Assembly (NCBI GenBank): GCA_022453515.1
Contig: JAJNNY010000010.1
Location: forward strand, 806,001-870,000
Direction of reading: 5' to 3'
DNA: 64,000 nt
Source of the DNA: Astrocystis sublimbata
Lineage: Eukaryota; Ascomycota; Sordariomycetes; Xylariales; Xylariaceae
Part shown: one piece after another, positions 20,964-31,755 of the stretch
Layout of the letters: each line of letters opens with the position of its first letter
Numbering within the stretch: the first letter of the stretch is position 1
The notes under the pieces: generated by a model
Databases searched by the model: none
Seen by the model: only the letters and a program-made list of their open reading frames with translations
What the model was told of the DNA's origin: nothing
Made by a program: the position numbers and the translations under genes

Positions 20964-23900
20964 TCATACATTTGCATGATCCAACGTCGCCAACGGAACA
21001 TATCCCTCGTCCGTCTTCGACCTCTTGCCCGACAGCGAGCCCATGAAATCCTGCACCCGGGTGACAACCCCGTCGAAGCCCCAACCGCGTCCTCGCTTCT
21101 TGATGTCGCCCTTCTCTGCAAGCAGAACCTCGTCCATCCAACCAGGTCGCTTCCAGAACTTGAGAAGCAAGGAGCTGACAACTACGCTGACGCTGCTAGT
21201 AGCCATGGCCGCACCGGCAGCCATGGGGTGGAGGTGGAAGCCGAGAGGGAGGAAGAGACCCATCGCGAATGGCAGGCCTACTATGTTGTACACACAGGCC
21301 CATGCGAGGTTGAGCTTGATGCGGTTGAAGATGGTGCGTGCCAGGCACAAGGATGCCGGTACGTCCATCAATTGATTGGGACGCATCAGCACTACATCAG
21401 CAGCTTCCATCGCAACATCAGTGCCACTTGCCATGGCAATACCGACATCGGCCGTGGCTAACGCGGGTGAGTCGTTGATACCGTCACCAACCATAGCAAC
21501 GCACTCGCCACTGTCCTTGAGCCGATTGATGATTTCTTGCTTTTGATCGGGAGACACGCCGGCAAAGACGTGCTCGGCGGCAATGCCTACTTGGGAGGCC
21601 ACGGCGAGTGCAGTCGAGCGCTGGTCACCAGTGACGATGGCGGTCTTGATGCCCATGCGATGCAAAGCAGCGATAGCGGCGGCTGCTCCGTCTTTGATGG
21701 TATCTGCTAGGCAGAGGTGACCGGCATAAGTGCCGTCAATAGCAATGAAGATATTAGTTGTGCCGGCAGACTGAGAAGACTTGTTTGACGAATTCGCCCT
21801 GGTGTTGATCTCTTCAGAGTCTTCCACGGCTGTCTCCGGCACTTCAACGCTGCTTTCGCGAAGGAAACGGACACTTCCAATCAGGGCAGTGTACCGTGTG
21901 CGCTCGGCGTTGATGGCCGGCTCCACGGTAACACCTATACCTCGTCCAACAACTGCTTTGAAAGCGCCGACGCTGCCTTCAATTGAACCTTCCGAATCGA
22001 GGCCAAGCTCCCTCCGGGCGGCACCTACAATAGCTTTGCCAATGGGATGCTCGCTGCCGCCCTCGGCTAATCCCACAACTGTCCACCAAAGTCGTCGACT
22101 CCGTTCATTATCTTGCCAACGAGCAGGGAGTTTGGCAACAGCCACACTCATCTTACCGTGGGTGATGGTACCTGTCTTATCGAAGACGACCTGTGTGATC
22201 TTGGTGCTAGTCTCGAGAGCCGCGCCACCTTTGACGAGTATTCCGTTCTCCGCGCCAACGCCAGTGCCCACCATGACCGCCGTAGGAGTGGCTAGACCCA
22301 AGGCGCATGGGCAGGCAAAGACTATCACAGAGATGCAGAGCTTGAAACAGACGAATAGCTTGCCGCCGCTCTTTTCCTCGAGGAATATCTTTGGTGGGTC
22401 CGCGAGGGCATGGCTCAAGATCATCCAAACGATAAAAGTCAGGATACCGAGAGTCAGGATTGTAGGTACAAAGACACCAGCCAGCGTATCGGCGAGTCGT
22501 TGGATGGGTGCTCGACTTGTCTGCGCATCCTGAACCAGCTTGACGATTTGGCTCAGTTGCATATCCCGACCGGCTCTCGTAACGCGAAAATCGACTCGTC
22601 CATCGCCATTGACGGTTCCGCCGATGAGGCTGCTTCCTTTCTTCTTCAAGACTGGTATAGCCTCACCAGTCACCATGCTCTCATCAACATACGTCTCGCC
22701 CGAGATGATGACTCCATCGGCGGGGATCTTATCTCCTGGCCGGATAAGAACAATGTCACCCACAGATATCAGTTCCGTGGGGATCACCCTCTCCTCTGTT
22801 GCATTACCCTCTGGCGCATCGGCCTTGGCGTCTGCTGAAGCAGTCTTGGAGTCCCATGACTCAGCCGCTTTTTCCGCTGCGATTGGGTCCGCGTATATGG
22901 TGGCCATAGATGGTGCCAGTGACATGAGCTTTGAGAGTGCAGTGGATGTTTTACCTTTCGCCGAATTCTCCAAGTACCGTCCAAGGGAGATGAAGGTGAT
23001 CAACATGGTGCTGGTATCGAAGATGGTGCTTGGCCGCGTGTGCGGAGGGAATAAGAATGAGATAATCATGGCGAAAACGCTGAAAAAGAAGGCCGCAGAT
23101 GTACCGAGAACGACTAATACGTCCATGGTCGGCGACCCATGCTTGAGGCTTTTGTATGCTGAGGTGTAGAAGCGCTTTCCTATGCCGAATTGGACAGGCA
23201 ACGTCAAGACTAAGCAGATAATGTCACCAAGAAATAGGCCAGGGAGAAGTTCTAAGCCTCCAAAATCTAAAACCGGGAGGAGCATGGGGAATACCATGCC
23301 GATGAAGAAGACGGGAAGGGCGAATGTCAGCGAGACCTGGAAGGCTCTCTTCCACTCCCGAATTTCCCTTGTCTTCGCCAGAGATTCAAGCTGTGCGTTG
23401 TTGTCATCGTTGTCGGCGACGAGGGCGTTGAACCCTAGGCTTTCGACAGTTTCGACAATTGTACGAAGGCCGGTGAGGCCGGGTTGGTGCGTTACGCTCA
23501 GCCTCGAAGTAGAAAGAGTCAGTTTGGCCGAGCTGACACCCGGGAGAGCTAACAGGACCTCTTCAATGCCCGATGCAGCTGTAGCATCCGGGCTTCCGAA
23601 AATCTTGAATTGAGCGCAAGAGGCCGTGCTCTGAGCTGCAACGTCCAACACTGTGGACTCCACTTTTGCATCGAATCCCCGATCCTCTATGATCTCAACA
23701 ATCATTTCAGGCGATACCTTGCTGAGATCGTGGGTAATAGCAGCTCTATTCGCCAGCAAGCTGATATTGAATCGTAGAATGCCGTCTAAGCCAGTGAATC
23801 CGCCCTCCACAGCCGATGTGCAAGCCCCGCAGGTCATTCCTTCTATAGCGACTTTGGTTGTGGCAACTGTCGAATTCGAATCCTCGTCATCGGCTGTGGC

Positions 23901-24318
23901 GTCTTTCCCAGGTTTCGTTTCGCTGTCGATTAAGGTTGCGCCGACACGGCGGTCTTCGATGGTGTCGATAACCTCGGCTTCGAAACCACGGTCTTCGATA
24001 ATTTCTCTGAGCTCATCGGGAGAGATTCGTTGCGGATCGTGCCTGACGACGGCGCGGCCGAGACCTTCGCTGACAGTCACATCTCCGACGCCTTCGAGTC
24101 CCCTGAAGCCTGCTTCAACGGAGGAGGAGCATGCGGCACATCTGCGAATCGTTAGCTCCATGTCGGCGCTGACACTGTCACGTCCGAAGAACGCTTGGGT
24201 GGGCGCCGTACGTCATGCCCCCGACTTTGAGGTTGGTGGTAGCCCATTGGAAGGGCGAGGAAGTATGCCCGGGGTCTGAAGAGTCCTTCTGAGGGACTTG
24301 GGCGTATGTGGGAGCCAT
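20964..24318 (-). CDS. ccc2: Cu(+)-transporting P1B-type ATPase (Ccc2-like)
   Basis: Copper pump of 1094 residues that in fungi loads copper into secretory cuproenzymes from the trans-Golgi. Two exons: 24318-24212 and 24141-20964. The intron splits the first metal site: exon 1 ends in GGM plus AC and exon 2 starts with A then TGT, restoring MTCAAC (Cys 37 and 40). A second heavy-metal domain has GMTCGAC (Cys 140 and 143). A third HMA-like fold (about residues 215-280) has lost its CxxC. The ATPase core shows the phosphatase motif TGE, the transmembrane CPC (FACPCALGLATPTA), DKTGT with the phosphorylated Asp near residue 690, SEHPIG, and GDGIND near 921-926. About eight membrane helices are visible. 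ATG 24318 (MAPTYAQ) is the first Met giving a full first HMA domain. Confidence 0.95.
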
Positions 24319-27046
24319 GGCGAAACGCGCCGGGACGAGGATCGAGGGCAAACAACAGGCGGAAGATGGGCAACGAGGACGACAGGCTATGTGAGGTCGT
24401 TCCGAAGTTGGGCGTACAGGTGAAGCGGTCACAGCTATGCAGAAAAGCGCATGGCGAGACGGGGTCGGTATTACTGAGGTACCGGGTATCACGAACAACA
24501 ATAACAACAACGTCGACAGAAACAAAAGACGGACGCTGAGGCTATGCAGTGACCAAAGCAGAACAAATGGACGAGGCCAGCTCTTTGGGGGCGCGCGGGT
24601 GGTGGAACAAGGTTGTTTAAGCTTGAGAGGTTGTTCGAAGTGCCAACAGGCGAGAGTTACGGAAGACGATGGGGAGTGCCTAGCGGAGCGCTTACAGATG
24701 CTAATGGTTGCTTGGCATGTACCTCCACCTCACTCACTCAGTCCTGGGCTTTTGGGAGGGGAGGGGGGAGTCGAGTCGGGTGATCAGATGGAACTCCCGC
24801 ACCAGGACAATGGCCGAGAACATGGTGTGGTTGGTGTGGTTTAGGTTAGCACTTTAGCAGGGGTGGGGTTCTCCGCCCAGGTGGCCTTCTCGGGTTTGGC
24901 GGGCGGCACGACGCTGCGAGGCGAGCTAGGCACCTGCTAGGCATCTCCCTTAGCGGGTGACGGGTCGAGGGTATCTGCACTGCAGTAGGTACCTGCAGAT
25001 TGGCGGAAGAGCGCGGCAGCGGCTGGGTACCTAATCGAGGTACCTATGTGCAGGTACGAGGCTTAATGTGCTTGAAGAAGCGGGCACGGGTGACAAAGCT
25101 GCCGCTAATGCCGCGACAGTCCATTGCTCCAGGCTTCTTTCTTCCCCAAGCGTTTGTAATCTATAACACCCCGAGCACCCATACACAGTGCTACGCGGCG
25201 CGGAGATTGATGCACTGACTCAATATTGCAGCCGCCACGCGATCATAAACCTTCGCAATCCTCCACTACAATACTCGTAGTTGCAGCGCCACGCGTGAAC
25301 TATACGCAGTGACTCGGGTTGGTCCTGGAGCCAACCTTAATGACAGCGTAAATATGGGGTTTTAGTTAAGGTTAGGAATAGGAAGGCTTTCCGCATCCGC
25401 ATCCGTAGGTCCCTAGATGCCTAGGTGCGCTAGCAACCTTGAACCCTTCACATCGCTTGGTAATTCAGGAACCCCGGCCCTAAGCTCGGCGGTCACAGCA
25501 CGCGCGAATCCAAGCCCGAGCGTTACGTCCTTACTTACGAGTATATCGTATACATCGTAGCGTGTTACGACCGATGTCCCCAAAAGCGGGAATCCAAGCA
25601 CCGAGCTGCGCCATTCCATCTTCATTTGACCGAAGCGGACACGTTGTTGTATATAGGTGCATTACTGACAGGCATGTAAATCTGATAGGATCTTATTGGC
25701 ATGGTCTGGTGACTTGCGATGATAACCTTTTAGCAGGCGGTGCTTACTTATTATAAATAAATTAATTGACCGGCAACGCGGACGTAATAAGTGATCCCGG
25801 ATAATCACAACGGATGAAATGTTGTCGGGAGATGCACATAGGCTCTCGAGGCTCTCATTGTCCTGGTACTATTTGCTGGGGAGCTCCCGCCCGTCCCATT
25901 AAACTAAAATTTCTGATTAGGTCTGTATTGATGTGTTTTGCCTTGTGTAGTTTAGTTCTTCTTCAGTTTGCTTCACAAGTCATGCTTCTAATACGAAAAT
26001 GCATGCTTACCTTAGTGACATGACATGGATTCGGCAGGATTCCGACAACACACACATGACATTTTCGCTGACTTCAGCTCCGAGTCGCCCTCGTGAGGCA
26101 TTCAAAAGCACTTCCTAGTGGGTTTCTCGTGACGAGGCTCAGACTTGTGTGTCCAGCACATGCACGAATGTAATGATTGACTGAGCGTATGTACGCATAG
26201 AGCCGTTACATGTACTGTAGGTACCAATGTTGTTGGTTTCTGACATGGGATGGAATGCTCCTTGCGACTAGTGACAGCCAAGAATGTTTGGTTTCGCACT
26301 CTGAGATGTGCGACGAGGCCAATCCATTGGCCCGTTTCTTTCGGTGGACATGCCGTCCGACTAGCCCACTTTGGCTCTAATGACGACCGAGGAGGACCTG
26401 CCTAGGCGAGTAGGCTCGCAAGGTACCCAGGTACCTAAGGTAGCCCCCGTAGCCCCGCGTCAGGAACAACAGTAGCGCTGCGAGTTCAAACACCTGTGAT
26501 ACCATCATTGAAACATCATCATTCAGCCCACCTGAAGTAGCCTACGAGCACGTCGTTTGCTAGAGGCGGCGTTTCCCCAGAGTCCACAACCTGGTCGTAC
26601 TTTTTTCATTACCCACCCGACATTCACAAGTGCCTGATTCATTGCAGACACTACTATCTTTCTATCAGGTACCTGACCGCACTGCAACAGCTCGACAGGG
26701 AACCTTTTTACAATTCAAGGTACCTACCTACCTGCGCAAGGTAGGGGAGGCTGGGCAAAATACATTTGTTTTAGATTCCACCTCTATCCACCCGGGTGGT
26801 ACACACGCCCAGGCACAGATCACAGGCACGGAGCATCCATCATCCATCATCCATACTCTCGTCTTTCGTTTCACATTGATCCGCATTGGCACGGGCTGCA
26901 CGGCTCCATCATCGCAAGGCTGCCCATCTACAGAAAAGAAAAGGCCAAGACTAGATATCCCCAGTCTGTTGGCGAGGCTGAACCGAAACCGGCGTACCTT
27001 ACCACACCTCTGGGTTCGTCATCGACGCCCACCACATCCAAGAGCC
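24319..27046. other. Long gene-free region, about 2.7 kb, with AGGTACCT clusters
   Basis: Divergent upstream region shared by the copper ATPase (minus) and CSN7 (plus). Several plus-strand ORFs of 60-170 codons overlap it, but none has a domain. Clusters of GGTACCT/AGGTAGG words occur at 24.98-25.06, 26.42-26.46 and 26.66-26.75 kb, and a short CATCATC repeat at 26.83-26.85 kb. The stretch before CSN7 is pyrimidine-rich, consistent with a promoter and long leader. No RNA gene is recognised. Confidence 0.5.
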
Positions 27047-28098
27047 ATGTTGGAACAGACCAAGGCCCTCAACGCCTTGGAGGTGAGTAGCTCGTTGATA
27101 TTTCCTGTTCAGTGCAAATCTTCCAGTCCAAGACTGCTCGTCCAAAATAGATAACTAACGCCCGCCCCTCCCAGCCCTACCTCGCTCTCACAAAATCGGC
27201 AACATCCCCCCGCGCCGCCGCCGACCTGATAACCCAGGCGACATCGAATCCCAACACATACGTCTTCACCGAGCTTCTGCAGACGCCGCAGATCCAAGGC
27301 CTGTCCTCCTCTCCCGAATATGCCTCCCACCTCAAGCTCCTCGAGATCTTCTCCTACGGCACTTACTCCAGCTACCACACCCTCTCCGCCCCCCTGCCCC
27401 CCTTAAACGACGCCCAAACCCTCAAACTGCGCCAGCTCTCCCTCCTGACGCTCGCCAAGGGGCCTCCAAACCTCTCCTACACAGTCCTGCAGCAAGGCCT
27501 GGGCCTACACAATGCGCGTGCCGTAGAGGACCTCGTCATCAGCGCCGTCTACGCCGGCCTCGTAGACGCCCAGCTCGACGCGCGCGACGCGCGCGTGCAC
27601 ATCTCCTCCGTCTCGCCCCTGCGAGACTTGGCGCCGGGCGGGATTCCACCGATGCTGAGCGCCTTGCGCGTGTGGTCATCGCGCTGCTCGACGACGCTGG
27701 AGGATCTGGACCAGGAGGTCGCGGATATCAAGGCTGCGGCCGCCAGACGCCACAGCAAAAAGAAGGCGTGGGCCGAGCAGCTTGCGAAGCTCGTCGAGGA
27801 GGAGCGCGAGATCGAGCTGCTGCAGAAGGGGCCGGGGCACGGCGGCGGCGGTGGTATGCACGGCGTACGCCAGGGCGCTATACTCAACCGTGCCTTGGCT
27901 AGGATGCAGGGCCAGCGATTTGGGAAGAGGGGCAGCGGCAGCTTGGAGGCGGGCCCCACGGACGACGAGGCCATGGACGTCGACGAGGAGTATGAAGATG
28001 ACGGAGAGGCGAGCGCTGCTGGAGGTGCTGCTGTGGGTGGCGGCGGTTCCTCGACAACCGCAGGCGGGAAGAAGCGGGCTAGTCGTCGGAAGCTGTAG
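27047..28098 (+). CDS. csnG: COP9 signalosome subunit 7 (PCI-domain protein)
   Basis: Subunit of the nuclear COP9 signalosome, which removes Nedd8 from cullins and in fungi links light response, development and secondary metabolism. Two exons: 27047-27082 (12 codons, MLEQTKALNALE) and 27175-28098, giving 319 residues. The PCI domain spans about residues 20-170 and ends in the winged-helix part (LRQLSLLTLAKG ... LVISAVYAGLVDAQLD). A coiled-coil follows (about 205-250), then a Gly-rich linker, an acidic patch (DDEAMDVDEEYEDD) and a basic tail (KKRASRRKL) that could be a nuclear signal. Subunit 7 rather than an eIF3 or proteasome PCI protein is inferred from the short length, the SxYxxLxxxxx-like start (PYLALTKSA) and the layout. 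Confidence 0.85.
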
Positions 28099-29134
28099 CA
28101 TGGCTGCTAGCGTTGGGTATGCCATCACATCTTTGGTTGGAGGCAATGACGAATTTACGGGTTATGAAAGTGGACGGACTGACTATCCAGAGCCGGTTCC
28201 ACATCGATGATTGATTGCTAATGAACGACGAAGTGGCGGGCAAGGTCATCAAAAGGCTGAACATGAACAGACGGTCCGCAAAAGCCACAGCAACGAGGCT
28301 TGGGTGACGAGAATTTGGAAGCAAATACTTACCAAGTGACGTGGCGATAGTCTGTGAGGTTTCCATCGCCACGTCCTTGATTCTTGCCATCTGTTTTCGT
28401 CTGAATGGCGAAGAGCCCCTTTTCAGGTAGCTGGTGAGGAACTGCCACAAGACGGACACATACGAGTCTACGGAGCGAAACAGCATTATGATGATATCAC
28501 GCACGCCTACCAACCTACATGTGGGTTAGACTAGATGAGCATTCAACTGATACATAGAAGAAAATGCAATTCATGATTACGAACACTCTAGCAAAGCAAA
28601 TATGCCATCGTCTTTGATGAATTGAATCGATTTAGGGATATCAGGCCTTGCAAGCAAGCAAAAAGTATGACAAGAAGACTAAGTCTGGATACAAATATAA
28701 CAAACGCCGCCTTGAACGCCTGCCCTCTCTTTCCCTATGCTTTGTGGGTGATGACACCGGACTCGCTGAAAACAATTACGGCGAGGCGGAGGAACATCGA
28801 AAACCTTTGGTAGCGTGCTATAAATATGACAATGGATGGTGTGTGTGTGTGAGACAAACGAGGAGGTCGGGTTCAGGGTACTGGACTGGAATTCAGCCCC
28901 TGCGTTGTTTAGCACATGGTGATTTAAGTCGCCTTCGTGTCGAGCAAAGTAATGAGCATCCTTCCAAAATATAACAGGTGACGAAGAACTCTGGTATTCA
29001 GAACAAGTGGACGACGACAGGAAACCCGCAGGGGAAATCAGTGCTATAAGGGTGTAAAATCACGCAAACTGACGGAATTGGTCGTGATGTCGTAAACGGG
29101 GGGTGCGGTCCAAACCATCCCATCTCCTGAATGC
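28099..29134. other. Convergent 3' spacer, about 1 kb
   Basis: Lies between the stop codons of CSN7 (plus) and the Rax1-like gene (minus). A minus-strand ORF of 144 codons at 28.1-28.5 kb contains a protein-like stretch (MLFRSVDSYVSVLWQFLTSY) and a GTAAGT site, but no partner exon was found, so it is not called. The rest is empty. Confidence 0.4.
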
Positions 29135-30369
29135 CTAGAGGCGTTTTCCAGGGACGAGGATGAAGAGGATAGAGATGGCGGCGTCGACCAGCACGGTCAC
29201 GGCCAGCACGGTGATGGATCGCTTGACCAGCAGCTTGCGGACATAGGGCTCCCGAATGCGGACGAAGGAGAAAGGTGTGTATTCAGTGAGTCCGAGTAGG
29301 GCCATGATAGGGTCCAGGGAATACTGGTATGACGCAAGGAAATACACGCCAATGGTGAACGGCAGAATCTCCTGTTGGACTCGTCAGCAAGATGCTCGGA
29401 TAGTAGATATCCGTCGATGTAAGAATGAACATACCCAGCAGCGAGTGGCACGCGACGCATCAAGGAAAATGAGGACGAAAGCCGTCCAGAAACCACCGAA
29501 CATGGCAATGAGCCCAAGTATCAGCCGGGCAATGATTGTCGGGGGAACCAGATTGCCGAGAGCACGGGCTCTCAGGAACCCCGGGAATGCGTCTCGCTCC
29601 ATGGCCTGGAAGACGTAATCCTTGGCCACATCAAACACCTCGGGGTCGTCACGGCCCTCCTCTTCAATTGCAGCGGTAATGTCTGAGGTGATGGAGCCCG
29701 GCAGGGTGATCTCGCGTTCGGCGCCTGGCAGAAGGAAGGTATATAGGATCTTCTCAGCCGATGCCCTGATATCGTCTCTTGCCACGGCGTGGGCTGGTGA
29801 GTTGGAGTCGGATGTTATATTCTGGGAGCTGAACTGCGTGCTGGCCCTCGCCCGTCGCTCCTGGCTTGTCTGGGGCGAGTCGTTGAAGACGCTGGCGCTG
29901 GGTGCGGGCTGGTCTCGGAGGTATGCGGACATCTGGGCGTTCTGCTCTCGTTCCTTTTCTGTTCCCATTGATGGCCCGGCGCTGATATCGCCAATCGCCT
30001 CAAGGGCCCTCGACGACCTCTTCGATTCCTCCTTCTCCAGATCCGGGGTCCCGACGAGGACCGATCTCCGTAATTCTCGTACATAGTGGCGGCACAGCGA
30101 CATGTGTTGGGCCACATCGAGCCTGCAAGGGCGGTCAACCTCTGCCAAATTCCACGGGGCAATTGTATCCAAACCTACCAGAAATCGAGGTAATCAACCG
30201 AGCGCTGCTGGTCACGCATGTAGATGTAGAAGGAGAACAGGTCGACTGGCGGGTGAGTCCTGCGACTCAGGACCTCGAATAGCGTAGGTAGTCGATTCCG
30301 ATGGATGTCGGGCATTGGCGAAATGCCGGGCATTGGCGAGATGCCATGACCCTCGTCCTGGAAGGCCAT
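29135..30369 (-). CDS. rax1: Rax1-like RGS-domain membrane protein (bud-site/polarity landmark)
   Basis: Predicted 371-residue membrane protein resembling yeast Rax1, which marks cell poles for polarised growth. Three exons: 30369-30179, 30122-29435 and 29371-29135, all in phase. The N-terminal half of an RGS fold (about residues 20-85, LPTLFEVLSRRTHPPVDLFSF) is separated from its C-terminal half (about 165-240, ending DYVFQAMERDAFPGFLRA) by an 80-100-residue disordered insert. Three or four hydrophobic helices follow (RLILGLIAMFGGFW, FTIGVYFLASYQY, ITVLAVTVLVDAAISILFIL). The split RGS plus C-terminal membrane helices is the diagnostic layout. Its job as a G-protein GAP is not implied; Rax1 proteins act mainly as landmarks with Rax2, which is not in the window. 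Confidence 0.83.
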
Positions 30370-31105
30370 TTCGGCAGCGTTTTGAGGTGCGGAGTAGTGT
30401 GGTTCTGGTATACTTGAAGTATATTATTCGGATTTTTATGGAACGAGTTGTTAGGGTGTCTCCAGGGGCGATTTCTGTGATGGATTGGATTGTTGTATCG
30501 AATGATGGTAGTCGGGAGGTTGGTGTCGCAGGGTTCGTCGGGCGCAGCGTGGTGTTGCGTCGGTGGTTCGGCGAGGTAAAATACCTTTGTTGTGCAAGTC
30601 TCAATTAAGGAGCCCTTGACGGACGGCGCAGTGTTGAAAACGAGAGAAATTGCGCGTCGCGCAGGGTGGCGAGGAGTTGGATCGCAATATGGTTGTTCAA
30701 GGCATGAAGTCACAAAATGGAGAGATTCGTTTCCTTGGACTGGAGGGTGGGCTGCCCGTTTCGAGCTTGGTGTCTACCTATATCTCTGTGTCTCCTGAGG
30801 CTACCTAAGCCCGCTACGCGTTACCCCCTAAAATTACCTCCATTTGGCGCCCGCCGATCTTGCCCAATCACAGCCCGTCATCGGCGATAGCCTCAAAAAT
30901 CCACGTTGCGCAGTTGAGAATGTTTTAGGTGGACGCTCTGTAAACACAAAGCAACCAAGATGAAATGAAATTGGTCACAATAAACGTGTGTGATTGTTCG
31001 TCCTCGGGAGGCAGAGAAAGAATCAGGCCACATGTCCAAACTCATGGACCTTTACCCTCTTGTACGGAATACCAGGGCCACGGCATGCAACACCACACCT
31101 GCTAC

Positions 31106-31250
31106 AGGTACGTACCTACATATGCACGCTAGCGCTAGTACCGTACTACCTACCCTAGGTAGGTACCTACCTAGGTACTTACCTAAACCTAGGTAGATTC
31201 TGTATAATTACCTAGGTACTTAAAGTACCTACCTAGCCCGGTAGGTAGTT
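31106..31250. repeat. AGGTAGGTACCTACCT-type palindromic repeat cluster
   Basis: Overlapping copies of TAGGTAC, ACCTACC and CCTAGG form an irregular, self-complementary cluster. Such arrays are frequent in intergenic DNA of some ascomycetes; here they border the biosynthetic cluster. Confidence 0.8.
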
Positions 31251-31398
31251 TTTTGCTACTGTAATGGGGTTGATTGCTACACTTAAAAGGTGGGATGTAG
31301 AAGGGAGGAATCTAGTGACCTGGCCTTAGCCGTGAGGGGTCCTTATGATACACTGTGACTCGTGCCTCCCTAACACTACCTACATAGTAAAGTAGGTA

Positions 31399-31456
31399 CG
31401 ATTAAGTGGGGGTGCCAGGCTAGGTGGAACCTAGCCTAGCACCCCCTACCTAATCG
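31399..31456. repeat. Near-perfect inverted repeat, arms about 26 bases
   Basis: The left arm (31399-31424) and right arm (31430-31456) are reverse complements apart from a few mismatches and one extra base, with a five-base loop TGGAA. Both arms contain the CCTAGCCT/AGGCTAGG and CACCCCC/GGGGGTG words. It could form a cruciform or be a miniature mobile-element remnant. It lies about 300 bases beyond the stop of the polyketide synthase. Confidence 0.8.
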
Positions 31457-31755
31457 TAGCAGGGCCTTAAAACAGCCCTGAGGGCAAGAGAACGAAGGCC
31501 ACTGCAACCTAAAGGTGTGAGAACACGGCCGAGAGAACCTGGCATGCATTGCTTATGAAGATGGGCAGGGATAACCGGGGGATTTTGGACTTTGAAGTTT
31601 CAGAACCAATAACGAAGAATACCGGTAACTCTCAACTACGAAGTCGGCACTTCAGCTTACCCGTCGGCACTACTTTCACGAGTCTGGAATGGGAAAGACG
31701 TACTATATTTCACTGACTCCAGTTTTTGACAAGATCTCATCCTCTACAATCCACG

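Larger units (their letters stand above)
30370..31755. other. Spacer between Rax1-like gene and polyketide synthase, repeat-rich
   Basis: No gene is supported. The part from 31.1 to 31.46 kb is packed with AGGTAGGTACCT-type palindromic words and contains a 58-base inverted repeat (separate entry). It marks the left edge of the biosynthetic cluster. ORFs antisense to the first Rax1 exon are shadows. Confidence 0.55.

Noticed and set aside
21781..23169. Long plus-strand ORFs of 209-250 codons within the copper ATPase gene
   Set aside because: They are antisense shadows of a confidently assigned coding exon, with Ser/Pro/Thr-rich translation typical of such shadows.
26630..27154. Plus-strand ORF of 174 codons before CSN7
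   Set aside because: It runs through the CSN7 start and intron in another frame, is low in protein-like content and is best read as leader sequence.
28079..28513. Minus-strand ORF of 144 codons between CSN7 and the Rax1-like gene
   Set aside because: It overlaps the CSN7 stop region and has one good donor site but no partner exon or domain. Possible but unsupported.
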